From Cetobacterium sp. UBA6069 (GTDB taxonomy: Bacteria; Fusobacteriota; Fusobacteriia; Fusobacteriales; Fusobacteriaceae): DNA of 7,080 bases. The position numbers and the translations under genes are program-made. The stretch covers positions 680-7,759 of the forward strand of contig DIXX01000050.1 of assembly GCA_002428805.1 (NCBI GenBank). The letters run 5' to 3'. Shown here one piece after another: positions 1 to 7,051 of this stretch. Each line of letters opens with the position of its first letter. Position 1 is the first letter of the stretch. Below the pieces are notes generated by a model. That model was not told where the DNA came from and did no database searches. It was given only the letters and a program-made list of their open reading frames with translations.

Positions 1-3000
1 GCTCTAAATTTGAACCAAAATGCTAAAACATCAAAAACACCCATTTTATTTATTGGATCATTTTTATCTGAGATATCTATCATGTTATTCGCTGTTCTAA
101 TCCCCTTAGTAAACTCAGCCATACACTCTTCGGCATACCAATTATTAGTAACTTCTCCAAACAGATTCATATGATAGTTATTTACATCCATCTCATGTCC
201 AATCTCATGTCCAACTACCCAAGAGTTTGCAAATCTAGTAAGGCTACTATTTAATACATCGTGACTACCTCCACAATAAGCAGTATAACCCCCACCTAGA
301 CCTCCACCTGCGTGTGGATTACTATGTCTAGACCCTACCCACATCAATCTTTTATAAGGGATCGAGTTATTAAAATGTTCATCTTTATTATCTAAATAAT
401 ATAAAAAATCTATAAACTCATCGGCTAATTCAACCATTTTTGTTAGCTTTCCTCTAGGTATATTTTTTAGTATCCAATCGTATCTTACAACACCTATGAA
501 ATTTCTTCCTTCTACATAAGCTAAATTTGAATTATATACTGTCACATTTTCATCTTCATCTGTTATCTCTTCTACTTTAATTTCGTTTTGAGGCTTATCA
601 TATAGCTCGTCCTCAGAAGTATATCCATATCTATATATTAAAGCATTCTCTTTATCTAACGAGTAAACTTCAATCTCCTCTACTCTACTTCCTGTCACCA
701 CCATTTGACCTGTTTGGTCTCCCATATTGATAACATTTAAACCCTTTTGAACTCTAAAAGAAAACTCAGATCTTGGGCCATTTTCTCTTATAACTATATG
801 GGCATCTATAGATTTGTTAGCCACAAAAACGTAATCTTTATTTGAATGAAGATAGTATGGTGTTAAACATAAATCTCCAGTTGTATTAGTTTTTAATGGA
901 TTAAAGTAATCTTGGATTGAGTTTTTTATACTTTTTATTTTGTAACTTTTGAATGGTGAAACACCTCTATTCTTTAAAATAACCTCAGCTATATATAACT
1001 TGACTCTAAACTCTTTATCTTGAAGAACTTTTGCTTTTAAATTTTCAACAACTCTTAAAGTTATATTTTTATTCAACCTTCTTAACATTACCTTATCTTC
1101 AAACAGGTTATCAATCTCCTCTTCAAGTCTATTATAAACTTTGAAAGATACATGATTTAATACAACAATACCTGCATAAGTTTCCTCTATTCTAAAACAA
1201 ACCTCTTTAACTAATGTTGGATTGAATGTAAATACATTCTCTCCAGAAAAAGCAGATGAAGTATTGTAATCAACTAAAATTTTCCATTCAGAATCTGAGT
1301 TCTCTTTATATAAAAGTTTCGCTCTATTAATTTTTCCATTATTTCCATTTCCATGTCTACAGTAATATTTAAACTCATCTATTACCTTCTTTTCATCAAA
1401 TGTAAAAATAATATCTCCTAAACCATTTGATTGGAAATATGTATTTATATCTCCATCTAACATATTTTCAATAGATATTGTTTCTCCACACTTCGATTCA
1501 ACTGAAATATTTTCAATTGGATAGTATCTATAAATATCATTTAGGTTATAATATAAACTTTGATCTAAACTACCCTTTTGAATACTATTTATTTTATATT
1601 TTTCATATTCATCTAAGTAAATAGAAACCTCTATATTTTTTCCTACAACCTCAGAAAACTCTATCTTTAAAGTGTTTGATTGTTTTTGTATAACGATATC
1701 TTTTATTTCTACAACTACATTTGAACTTGTTTCATATTTTAATTTTACACAATACAGATAATCTAACTCTTCATCCAATAAAACATCTATACTTTTAAAA
1801 ATTGAAATCTTATCGTTCTTTAAATTAGCTACTACAGGATTTAATCTTTCTAAATATAAATCTTTAGCTTTTTGAACTCTAATTTTATAACTTTCTGTTA
1901 CTAGACATCTTTCTTCTAAGGCCAAAATATCTTCAAATTGAATAGATTCTCTTAGAATTGTCTCCTCAGAATCTTCAAATAAATCCTTTATGTCATCGTT
2001 TAACGTATTGTATATAAACAGTTCTAGCTCATTCATCAAAACCCATTTATTAACTGAATCCTCAACTCTCAAGCAAATCTCATCCGTTAAGTATGGTGTA
2101 TTTTTAGTCTCTAACCATTCATTTTCATAGGCTTCAACTGTTTTGTTTCCAAATTCAACCCAAGGATTGTTTAAATCTACTGTTTTTACCAAAACTTTAA
2201 ATCTATTTATAAGACCTGATGTATTTGATCTAAAACTCAAGAGTCTTAAAGAGTCAATTAAATACTCTTTTTCCAACTTTATTTTCAGTTCAAAATAGTC
2301 AGTATATGGTGTACTATGGAATTGATTTTCTAAGTTTCCATCATATAAGTTTATTAGTGGATAAGATGCATTCTCTGTTGTTGGAGTTAAAATTGCATTT
2401 GCTAAGTTAAACTTTGTATCAACATCTTCATTTATTGCGAACTCTTTCATGCTATATATATTTGTTTCAACCGCATATATTCTTTCAGCTCCATAAATTA
2501 GAATCTGAGCTCTTGACGTCATAATTTTAGGAATCTCTAGACTCACTCTTGCATCATCTCTTTTTATTTCAGCACGAGCGACAAGAGTATTTCCTAAAAC
2601 ATCTTCATATTCAATTTCAGCTTTTAGAATTCTCTCTTCACATAAAAATTCAACTTTATCAAACACAGTTCTATTTGATAAAGTTATCTCAAATATCTCT
2701 GGTAATAAGTTATCAATATAAATATTTTTAGCTTTTTGAACCCTTCTTATATATTCCTCTGTTATAAGAATTTTTTCTAAATCTTCAATCTCTTCTAAAG
2801 TGACATTTTCTCTTAATATAGTCTCATTCTCATCTAAGAATAGATTAGATATTCTCTCCTCTATTAAGTTAAATTTAAATACATCCATCTCACTTATATA
2901 AATAAAATTATTGTGTCCATTTGTTACCCTTATACATATCTCTGAAGCTAATACTGGTTTAAATTTAGCCTCTCTATCCACTCCAGATTCCTCTGTTAGC

Positions 3001-5243
3001 TGTTCGAATACCTTTTTCCAGTCCTCTTCAATTTTTGTTTTATATAAAACTTCATAAGCCTTTATTCTTCCGTTATGAGATGATCTCGTCTTAAACCTAA
3101 CTCTATCTATTACAAATAGCTCTCCTAGCTCTAATTGGAAGTCTCCGTACTCTCCTGTTCCATATTGCGTATAGTCTGCACTGTGGTAATTTGTATTCTC
3201 ATCGCCATCAATGGCTTTAGATGGAGATTCATTTGAATATTGTCCACATAAAGATTTTGCAGTCATTATAGTTTTATCTAATCTCACGTCAATATCTTCA
3301 GATGTATAGTAACCATCTTGTGGAATAGTTAAAACTTCAACTCTTGAAATATCATCTAATGTCACTTCACCAAATACATTTAATTCAAAACTAGAAGCAT
3401 AGAATTTTTCAAAAGTAGCTAATAAAACTCCTCCATCTTGAACTCTTGATATCTCTTCTGAAGTTTTTTCATAACCATATTCATCTATCCATTTGATTAA
3501 ACATTTTAAAACTCTTCCACTTGAATTAAATTTAAGTGATGATATAACACTCTTAGTTGCTAAATTTACTGAACATTTTACTGGTAGCAATGAAGCGATA
3601 TACAGACTTTTAGCTTTATTAAACAGCTCTATATACTCTTGTGTTGTTCCTAATAACCCTTCTATTAAATCAAGCTCAGTAATATTTACTCCCTCTCTTA
3701 AAACTTCACACTCTGTATCTTGAAATAAACTCTTAAGTTTTATCTCTAATGTATTATGCTTGAAAAATTCAGTCTCATATATAATTACATAATTATCATT
3801 TGATTTAGTTACTCTAAGACATATATCAGAAGCTAAAACTGGATTTATCTTTACATTTCTCCAATTACCACTCACACCTTCATTTATTGACTCTGCAATC
3901 TCAATCCACTCTTCGTTCGATCTCTCTTTGTAAAGAACTTTATAATTATCAATTCTTCCTAAAGAGTTATCTCTTGTTAAAATATGAATTCTATCCATTA
4001 CAACAGGACTTGAAAAATTAAAATATACATCTCCATAACCTATTGAAGTGTATGATTCACTATGGAAGTTTGTACTTTCGTCTCCGTCAACAGCTCTTTG
4101 AGCAACTAAGTGAGCATATGTTCCACATCCCGATGTCACTTCAATCGTATTTTTATTAACTCTACTATCTTTATCACTTTGTAAATAATACTCATCTTGA
4201 TTTAATTGAATTTCTGATATCTCTACAACTGAAGAATCCTGAATTCCATAGATATTAAAATCTATATTTTTTGAATAAAACTTTTCAAAAGTAACAACTC
4301 CATCTAAGATGTCATCACTTTGTAAGTTTTTTACATTTCCATATGAATCTTTATAATTTATAATAACTCTATAAATTGGATCCGTTGATTTTATTTCAAA
4401 CTTTTCAAAGACTTTAAAATTTTCTGATTCGTAGCTTATTGTTATTGGCATTATTTTCTCCAGTAAGATATTTTTGGCAATGAAAAGTTTTTCTAAATAT
4501 TCTGAGGTAACAGTTGTTCTATCTAAAAGCTTTTCGATATCCTGCATTGTTACTTCTGGCTTTAAAACTGTATATGTATTATCTATAAATAAATTTTCAA
4601 TCTCTACACTTAAGTAGTTAAACATAAAAATTTCAAATTCATCATTCAAAAGCTGAATTTGACTAGAACTTCTAAGACATATTGATTTCGCCATTATTGG
4701 ATGAATTTTTAATGTATTATCTATTTCTATATTAGTTAAAGGAATCCATTCCTGCCCTTCACCTGGGGTATAAAAAATCTCTAAATCAGGAATATTTTTT
4801 AGTAATTTCACTCTATCTATTATTCTATTCTCTTTTAATTTAAGAATAATCTCATTATTTGTATTTTGAATAACTTCTAAATCACTTTTAGAAATTCTTG
4901 TATCTATATCATCTTGAGCATAATATGGTTTTATATCTGTTAAAACAGGGGTTACATTTATTATTGAAGCTTCTGTTTCAGGGATTTTAACTTTTACATC
5001 ATTTGTCAAAACAGCATCAAGCTCCCATTCTTGAATGTTCCCCATCGTTCTTATCAATCTAGCTTTTAAAGTCACTTTATTTCCAATAAAATCCTCAAAA
5101 TCTACATTTAAATCTGAAGGAAATATATTATTTTGTGATTCTAATATCAAATTTTTTATAATCGAATTTGAACTTAATTTTAAATTAAATGTATTTCCAC
5201 TTGGAGCATTTCCATTTCTAATAAAAGTTAATTCTAAGCTCAT
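1..5243 (-). CDS. Giant multi-discoidin M60-family (enhancin-like) zinc metallopeptidase, partial at left edge
   Basis: The frame is open for 1,747 codons from ATG at 5243 and leaves the window without a stop, so the C-terminus is missing. AGGAGG lies four bases before the ATG, and an in-frame TAA at 5277-5279 with no ATG between fixes this start. Residues 1-95 form a beta-rich domain. Residues 96-1428 are five modules of roughly 290 residues, each an F5/8 type C-like domain with motifs such as DGDESTNFHS, GYGDVYF and ASxICxRV, a helical segment and a beta domain. Residues 1429-1747 are the M60 N-terminal beta lobe and catalytic region, with HEIGH at 1679-1683 and Glu1697 in GEVTNN as likely third zinc ligand. 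Known M60 proteins often cleave O-glycosylated mucin-type proteins and carry CBM32 domains, so this probably binds glycans and cuts glycoproteins; the substrate is inferred. There is no signal peptide or membrane segment. From the paralogue, about 105 residues of the M60 domain remain beyond the edge. Confidence 0.9.
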   Translation of the reverse strand, partial: MSLELTFIRNGNAPSGNTFNLKLSSNSIIKNLILESQNNIFPSDLNVDFEDFIGNKVTLKARLIRTMGNIQEWELDAVLTNDVKVKIPETEASIINVTPVLTDIKPYYAQDDIDTRISKSDLEVIQNTNNEIILKLKENRIIDRVKLLKNIPDLEIFYTPGEGQEWIPLTNIEIDNTLKIHPIMAKSICLRSSSQIQLLNDEFEIFMFNYLSVEIENLFIDNTYTVLKPEVTMQDIEKLLDRTTVTSEYLEKLFIAKNILLEKIMPITISYESENFKVFEKFEIKSTDPIYRVIINYKDSYGNVKNLQSDDILDGVVTFEKFYSKNIDFNIYGIQDSSVVEISEIQLNQDEYYLQSDKDSRVNKNTIEVTSGCGTYAHLVAQRAVDGDESTNFHSESYTSIGYGDVYFNFSSPVVMDRIHILTRDNSLGRIDNYKVLYKERSNEEWIEIAESINEGVSGNWRNVKINPVLASDICLRVTKSNDNYVIIYETEFFKHNTLEIKLKSLFQDTECEVLREGVNITELDLIEGLLGTTQEYIELFNKAKSLYIASLLPVKCSVNLATKSVISSLKFNSSGRVLKCLIKWIDEYGYEKTSEEISRVQDGGVLLATFEKFYASSFELNVFGEVTLDDISRVEVLTIPQDGYYTSEDIDVRLDKTIMTAKSLCGQYSNESPSKAIDGDENTNYHSADYTQYGTGEYGDFQLELGELFVIDRVRFKTRSSHNGRIKAYEVLYKTKIEEDWKKVFEQLTEESGVDREAKFKPVLASEICIRVTNGHNNFIYISEMDVFKFNLIEERISNLFLDENETILRENVTLEEIEDLEKILITEEYIRRVQKAKNIYIDNLLPEIFEITLSNRTVFDKVEFLCEERILKAEIEYEDVLGNTLVARAEIKRDDARVSLEIPKIMTSRAQILIYGAERIYAVETNIYSMKEFAINEDVDTKFNLANAILTPTTENASYPLINLYDGNLENQFHSTPYTDYFELKIKLEKEYLIDSLRLLSFRSNTSGLINRFKVLVKTVDLNNPWVEFGNKTVEAYENEWLETKNTPYLTDEICLRVEDSVNKWVLMNELELFIYNTLNDDIKDLFEDSEETILRESIQFEDILALEERCLVTESYKIRVQKAKDLYLERLNPVVANLKNDKISIFKSIDVLLDEELDYLYCVKLKYETSSNVVVEIKDIVIQKQSNTLKIEFSEVVGKNIEVSIYLDEYEKYKINSIQKGSLDQSLYYNLNDIYRYYPIENISVESKCGETISIENMLDGDINTYFQSNGLGDIIFTFDEKKVIDEFKYYCRHGNGNNGKINRAKLLYKENSDSEWKILVDYNTSSAFSGENVFTFNPTLVKEVCFRIEETYAGIVVLNHVSFKVYNRLEEEIDNLFEDKVMLRRLNKNITLRVVENLKAKVLQDKEFRVKLYIAEVILKNRGVSPFKSYKIKSIKNSIQDYFNPLKTNTTGDLCLTPYYLHSNKDYVFVANKSIDAHIVIRENGPRSEFSFRVQKGLNVINMGDQTGQMVVTGSRVEEIEVYSLDKENALIYRYGYTSEDELYDKPQNEIKVEEITDEDENVTVYNSNLAYVEGRNFIGVVRYDWILKNIPRGKLTKMVELADEFIDFLYYLDNKDEHFNNSIPYKRLMWVGSRHSNPHAGGGLGGGYTAYCGGSHDVLNSSLTRFANSWVVGHEIGHEMDVNNYHMNLFGEVTNNWYAEECMAEFTKGIRTANNMIDISDKNDPINKMGVFDVLAFWFKFR
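3..959 (-). other. M60 peptidase region of the giant protein (beta lobe and catalytic domain), truncated by window edge
   Basis: Residues 1429-1747. A beta-rich N-terminal lobe runs to about 1545, followed by an acidic stretch (VEEITDEDENV) and EGRNFIGVV. The catalytic part has PYKRLMWVGS, a glycine-rich GGGLGGGYTAYCGG approach and SWVVGHEIGHEMD. Trp1743 in AFWFKF aligns with Trp481 of the paralogue. The paralogue continues 107 residues after that tryptophan, so a similar remainder is expected outside the window. Confidence 0.85.
195..209 (-). other. HEIGH zinc-binding and catalytic motif of the M60 domain
   Basis: Residues 1679-1683 read H-E-I-G-H: two zinc-ligand histidines and the catalytic glutamate of a gluzincin. 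Glu1697 (bases 153-155), 14 residues after the second histidine within GEVTNN, corresponds to the family's GEVTVN-type third ligand and fits the HExxHx(8-28)E pattern of M60. Confidence 0.88.
960..1595 (-). repeat. Giant protein module 5: F5/8 type C-like domain and helical linker preceding the M60 region
   Basis: Residues 1217-1428. LDGDINTYFQS at 1262-1272 keeps the loop but has Gln in place of the His of other copies, followed by GLGDIIFTF and EVCFRI at 1347-1352. The helical linker about 1371-1425 (RLEEEIDNLFEDK) leads straight into the beta lobe of the peptidase rather than the usual module beta domain. The 588-residue protein is built like this module plus peptidase. Confidence 0.65.
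1596..2462 (-). repeat. Giant protein module 4: divergent F5/8 type C-like domain, helical linker, beta domain
   Basis: Residues 928-1216. The ligand-loop region reads YDGNLENQFHS at 967-977, but the GYGDxxF strand motif is replaced by TDYFELKI. TDEICLRV at 1053-1060 and ELELF keep the C-terminal strands. LRESIQFEDILALEE and VQKAKDLYLERLNP mark the helical linker (about 1079-1135). Confidence 0.65.
2463..3338 (-). repeat. Giant protein module 3: F5/8 type C-like domain, helical linker, beta domain
   Basis: Residues 636-927. IDGDENTNYHS at 678-688, EYGDFQLEL, GRIKAYEVLYK and LASEICIRV at 765-773 define the discoidin domain. LRENVTLEEIEDLE and VQKAKNIYIDNLLP mark the helical linker (about 792-848). 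With module 2 this is the best-preserved copy. Confidence 0.75.
3339..4223 (-). repeat. Giant protein module 2: F5/8 type C-like domain, helical linker, beta domain
   Basis: Residues 341-635. The discoidin domain (about 341-495) has VDGDESTNFHS at 385-395, GYGDVYF at 402-408, GRIDNYKVLYKE from 429 and LASDICLRV at 470-478. A helical linker (about 496-553) contains LREGVNITE and KAKSLY. A beta domain with GRVLKCLIKWIDEYG and ATFEKFY closes the module. His394 lies 293 residues before the equivalent His of module 3. Confidence 0.75.
4224..4958 (-). repeat. Giant protein module 1: shortened discoidin-like domain, helical linker, beta domain
   Basis: Residues 96-340. YYAQDDIDTRISK at 107-119 matches the entry of modules 2 and 3, and NRIIDRVKLL and SICLR match the core strands. 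The segment carrying DGDxxTxFHS and GYGDVYF is absent, so the domain is about 30 residues short and probably cannot bind a ligand in the usual way. The helical linker covers about 209-266 (NLFIDNTYTVLK, EYLEKLFIAKN) and is followed by a beta domain to about 340. Confidence 0.6.
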
Positions 5244-5247
5244 ATTT

Positions 5248-5253
5248 CCTCCT
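5248..5253 (-). promoter_or_regulatory. Ribosome binding site of the giant gene, overlapping the upstream stop codon
   Basis: The minus strand reads AGGAGG then AAAT then ATG. The first two bases of the motif are the last two of the TAG that ends the upstream gene. The spacing of four bases is on the short side. This arrangement fixes the start at 5243 and suggests that ribosomes finishing the first gene reinitiate on the second. Confidence 0.85.
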
Positions 5254-7018
5254 AAGCTTTTCTCGTTTGATTTGCTTTATAGTTTTCATTAATTATTTTT
5301 ATTTCATTCTCTATAAATGTCTTATAGTTTGTAAAACTTATATCATCTAAATTCAATGCAAATTCTGGATAATAGCTGCAATATTGCACCGTTTCATTTG
5401 AAAGAGCATAACCTGCCATTAGAAAATATTTTGAAGCATCTCTTTCTAAAATTTCACTAATCCATTTAACCATTGTATTTATCGCTGTTTCGCTTTCATT
5501 AAATCCAATTTTTTGAATTTTTTTAAAGATTCTTGTTATAAAACGATTCGTATCTGAAAATAATCTTAATTTTAGCCAAACAGCACTCTTTTTGTCCTCA
5601 GGTATCACTAAAACTCTTGAGTACCTAAACTCTAACTCTTTAGCTAAAATTAGAGTTAAAGCTTCATGAATATCCTCTGAAAAATAAGTTTTTAATACTA
5701 ACTCTTTAGATATAACTCTACAGAAATTTGGACTTACTAAAGTTTCTATATTTTTACTAAACATTAAATTAGGTATCCCTGAGAAAGAAGTATAGCTTCC
5801 TACTTCAGAAATATCTTGCTTTATAACTCTATCTAAAAGACTCCCTTCACATATAAATCTTTTAGTTGGTGTTTCGTAAAAATATTCATTTCTATTTATT
5901 AAAAAGTATGTATAATCTAAAACTGTATCTAAATTCTCCATTCCTTGAACAAAATCAAAATTGCTAAAATTTTCTTTTAACCATTTTAAATTTAAATAGG
6001 CTACAAAGTTTTTACCTTCTATATACGCTTTTGTTGACGATTCATTTTTTTGAATAAAATCCTCATATGTATCTTTACCTAAAGTAAAATATGTTGCACT
6101 TAAGCCGTTATAAACTACTAAGTTTAAATCCTCTAGTAATTCATCTACAAACATATCTCCACAAATATTTTTAGAATATACTAAATTAAATCCAGACTTT
6201 ATCTCTATTATCTTTTTAGTTTCTCCAATAATATCATCTTTTATATAAATATTTAAATCTGAACTTGAAATAATCACAATCTCATTTTTAAGAGTTAAAG
6301 TTAAACCCAGATGTCTTAGACGTCCACTAGGTTCTATTTTCAAAGTTTCTGAAAACTCTTCTGAAGATATATTATACTTAAGAAGTTTTATATTTTTTTT
6401 AGCAGCATTATTTTTATTTAACCATAAAAATTTTCCTAAATTTAAAATATTTTCAAAATGAGTATTTCCTAAATACTTATCCTTTAAAGAAGTTATTTCA
6501 AATAAATTTATATCTGTTTTAACTCCTGTACACTCTAAGTCATAGAAAATTTGAAGTAAATCTGATTCAGCTTCACTTGATGAATATATTTTTATATCAT
6601 TCATAACTATCCAATTTCCATAACTTCTATGGACTCTTATACATATCTCAGAAGCTAATATATCTTCAAAATTTGCTTCTCTCCAACCGTTAATTGTTTC
6701 AACTTCAGATTTAAAAACCGAAATCCATTCTGCATCAAAACTTCTATTTTTATATAAAACTTCGTATTGTTCTATACGGCCATTTCCTTGAGATGGATGT
6801 CTTGTCAAAAATTCAATTTTGTTTATTGATCTAGATGTTTCAAACTTAAAATAAACATCTCCATATCCACCTGTTTGGAATTGATTAGAGTGAAATAAAG
6901 TATCTTCACTATCATCTAAAATTAAAGCTGGAATATTAGTTGAATATGTCGAGATGTTTGAAGATGCTGTAATTAGACTTTTATCTATAAGAGTAATCTC
7001 TCTGTTGTTTTTAATCAT
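5252..7018 (-). CDS. Discoidin domain plus degenerate, predicted inactive M60-like peptidase
   Basis: This 588-residue protein is a paralogue of the C-terminal third of the downstream giant. Residues 8-148 are an F5/8 type C-like domain (LFHS near 41-44, GYGDVYF at 51-57, LASEICIRV at 121-129). Residues 149-205 are helical. Residues 206-302 match the beta lobe before the peptidase, and about 303-575 follow the M60 fold. Shared landmarks include EGKNF at 334-338, PTKR at 384-387, GSYT at 407-410, Trp481, and a C-terminal lobe (DASKYFLMAGYALSNET at 527-543) that resembles the usual end of M60 domains. Where the giant has HEIGH, this protein reads KELVL (438-442): both zinc histidines are lost and the glutamate is kept, so it is predicted to be catalytically dead. 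A scaffold, partner or glycan-binding role is inferred. It has no signal peptide, and an in-frame TAA at 7076-7078 rules out a longer N-terminus. The gene ends in TAG, eight bases before the giant's ATG, and the two are almost certainly cotranscribed. Confidence 0.92.
   Translation of the reverse strand: MIKNNREITLIDKSLITASSNISTYSTNIPALILDDSEDTLFHSNQFQTGGYGDVYFKFETSRSINKIEFLTRHPSQGNGRIEQYEVLYKNRSFDAEWISVFKSEVETINGWREANFEDILASEICIRVHRSYGNWIVMNDIKIYSSSEAESDLLQIFYDLECTGVKTDINLFEITSLKDKYLGNTHFENILNLGKFLWLNKNNAAKKNIKLLKYNISSEEFSETLKIEPSGRLRHLGLTLTLKNEIVIISSSDLNIYIKDDIIGETKKIIEIKSGFNLVYSKNICGDMFVDELLEDLNLVVYNGLSATYFTLGKDTYEDFIQKNESSTKAYIEGKNFVAYLNLKWLKENFSNFDFVQGMENLDTVLDYTYFLINRNEYFYETPTKRFICEGSLLDRVIKQDISEVGSYTSFSGIPNLMFSKNIETLVSPNFCRVISKELVLKTYFSEDIHEALTLILAKELEFRYSRVLVIPEDKKSAVWLKLRLFSDTNRFITRIFKKIQKIGFNESETAINTMVKWISEILERDASKYFLMAGYALSNETVQYCSYYPEFALNLDDISFTNYKTFIENEIKIINENYKANQTRKA
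5693..5707 (-). other. Degenerate active site (KELVL) of the paralogous M60-like protein
   Basis: Residues 438-442 of the 588-residue protein sit where the giant has HEIGH. They are anchored by PTKR/PYKR and GSYT/GGYT before and by the aligned tryptophan after. Both histidines are replaced (Lys438, Leu442). Glu439 persists, and Glu452 may still align with the third ligand Glu1697. The alignment is by eye and needs a small insertion and deletion. Confidence 0.7.
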
Positions 7019-7025
7019 TATTTTA

Positions 7026-7036
7026 TCTCCTCTCCT
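7026..7036 (-). promoter_or_regulatory. Ribosome binding site of the 588-residue protein
   Basis: The minus strand reads AGGAGAGGAGA, two overlapping purine-rich Shine-Dalgarno matches, with the second about seven bases before ATG at 7018. It supports that ATG as the real start. No -10/-35 promoter is convincing between the hairpin and this site. Confidence 0.8.
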
Positions 7037-7051
7037 AAATTTAACTAGACT

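Noticed and set aside
2549..2731. Plus-strand open frame of 60 codons
   Set aside because: It lies inside the minus-strand giant gene, is low-complexity and lacks a convincing ribosome binding site or domain; an antisense shadow.
3493..3723. Plus-strand open frame of 76 codons
   Set aside because: It is antisense to a well-conserved discoidin module, with no recognisable motif and no start context.
960..4958. DNA-level tandem repeat or CRISPR-like array
   Set aside because: The repetition is at protein level with a period near 290 codons and heavily diverged DNA; no short identical repeats with unique spacers are present.
5035..5292. Plus-strand open frame of 85 codons spanning the gene junction
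   Set aside because: It is antisense to both genes and the ribosome binding site between them, and its hydrophobic look comes from AT-rich complementary sequence.
5654..5668. His-Glu pair (HEALT, residues 451-455) in the 588-residue protein as a possible zinc motif
   Set aside because: There is no second histidine at the HExxH spacing. By alignment this region corresponds to the third-ligand segment rather than the catalytic helix.
6393..6400. Run of eight A on the minus strand inside the 588-residue gene as a programmed slippage site
   Set aside because: Lys-Lys-Asn codons in AT-rich DNA give such runs by chance. The frame continues into well-matched M60 sequence, and no alternative product is apparent.
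1..7018. Mycoplasma-type genetic code (UGA read as Trp)
   Set aside because: The tryptophans I checked at conserved positions are TGG, and the frames are closed only by standard stops with no internal TGA to explain.
7019..7051. Promoter for the operon just upstream of the first ATG
   Set aside because: The TAAATT- and GATAAAAT-like strings overlap or abut the ribosome binding site and have no plausible -35 partner; they look like ordinary AT-rich leader.
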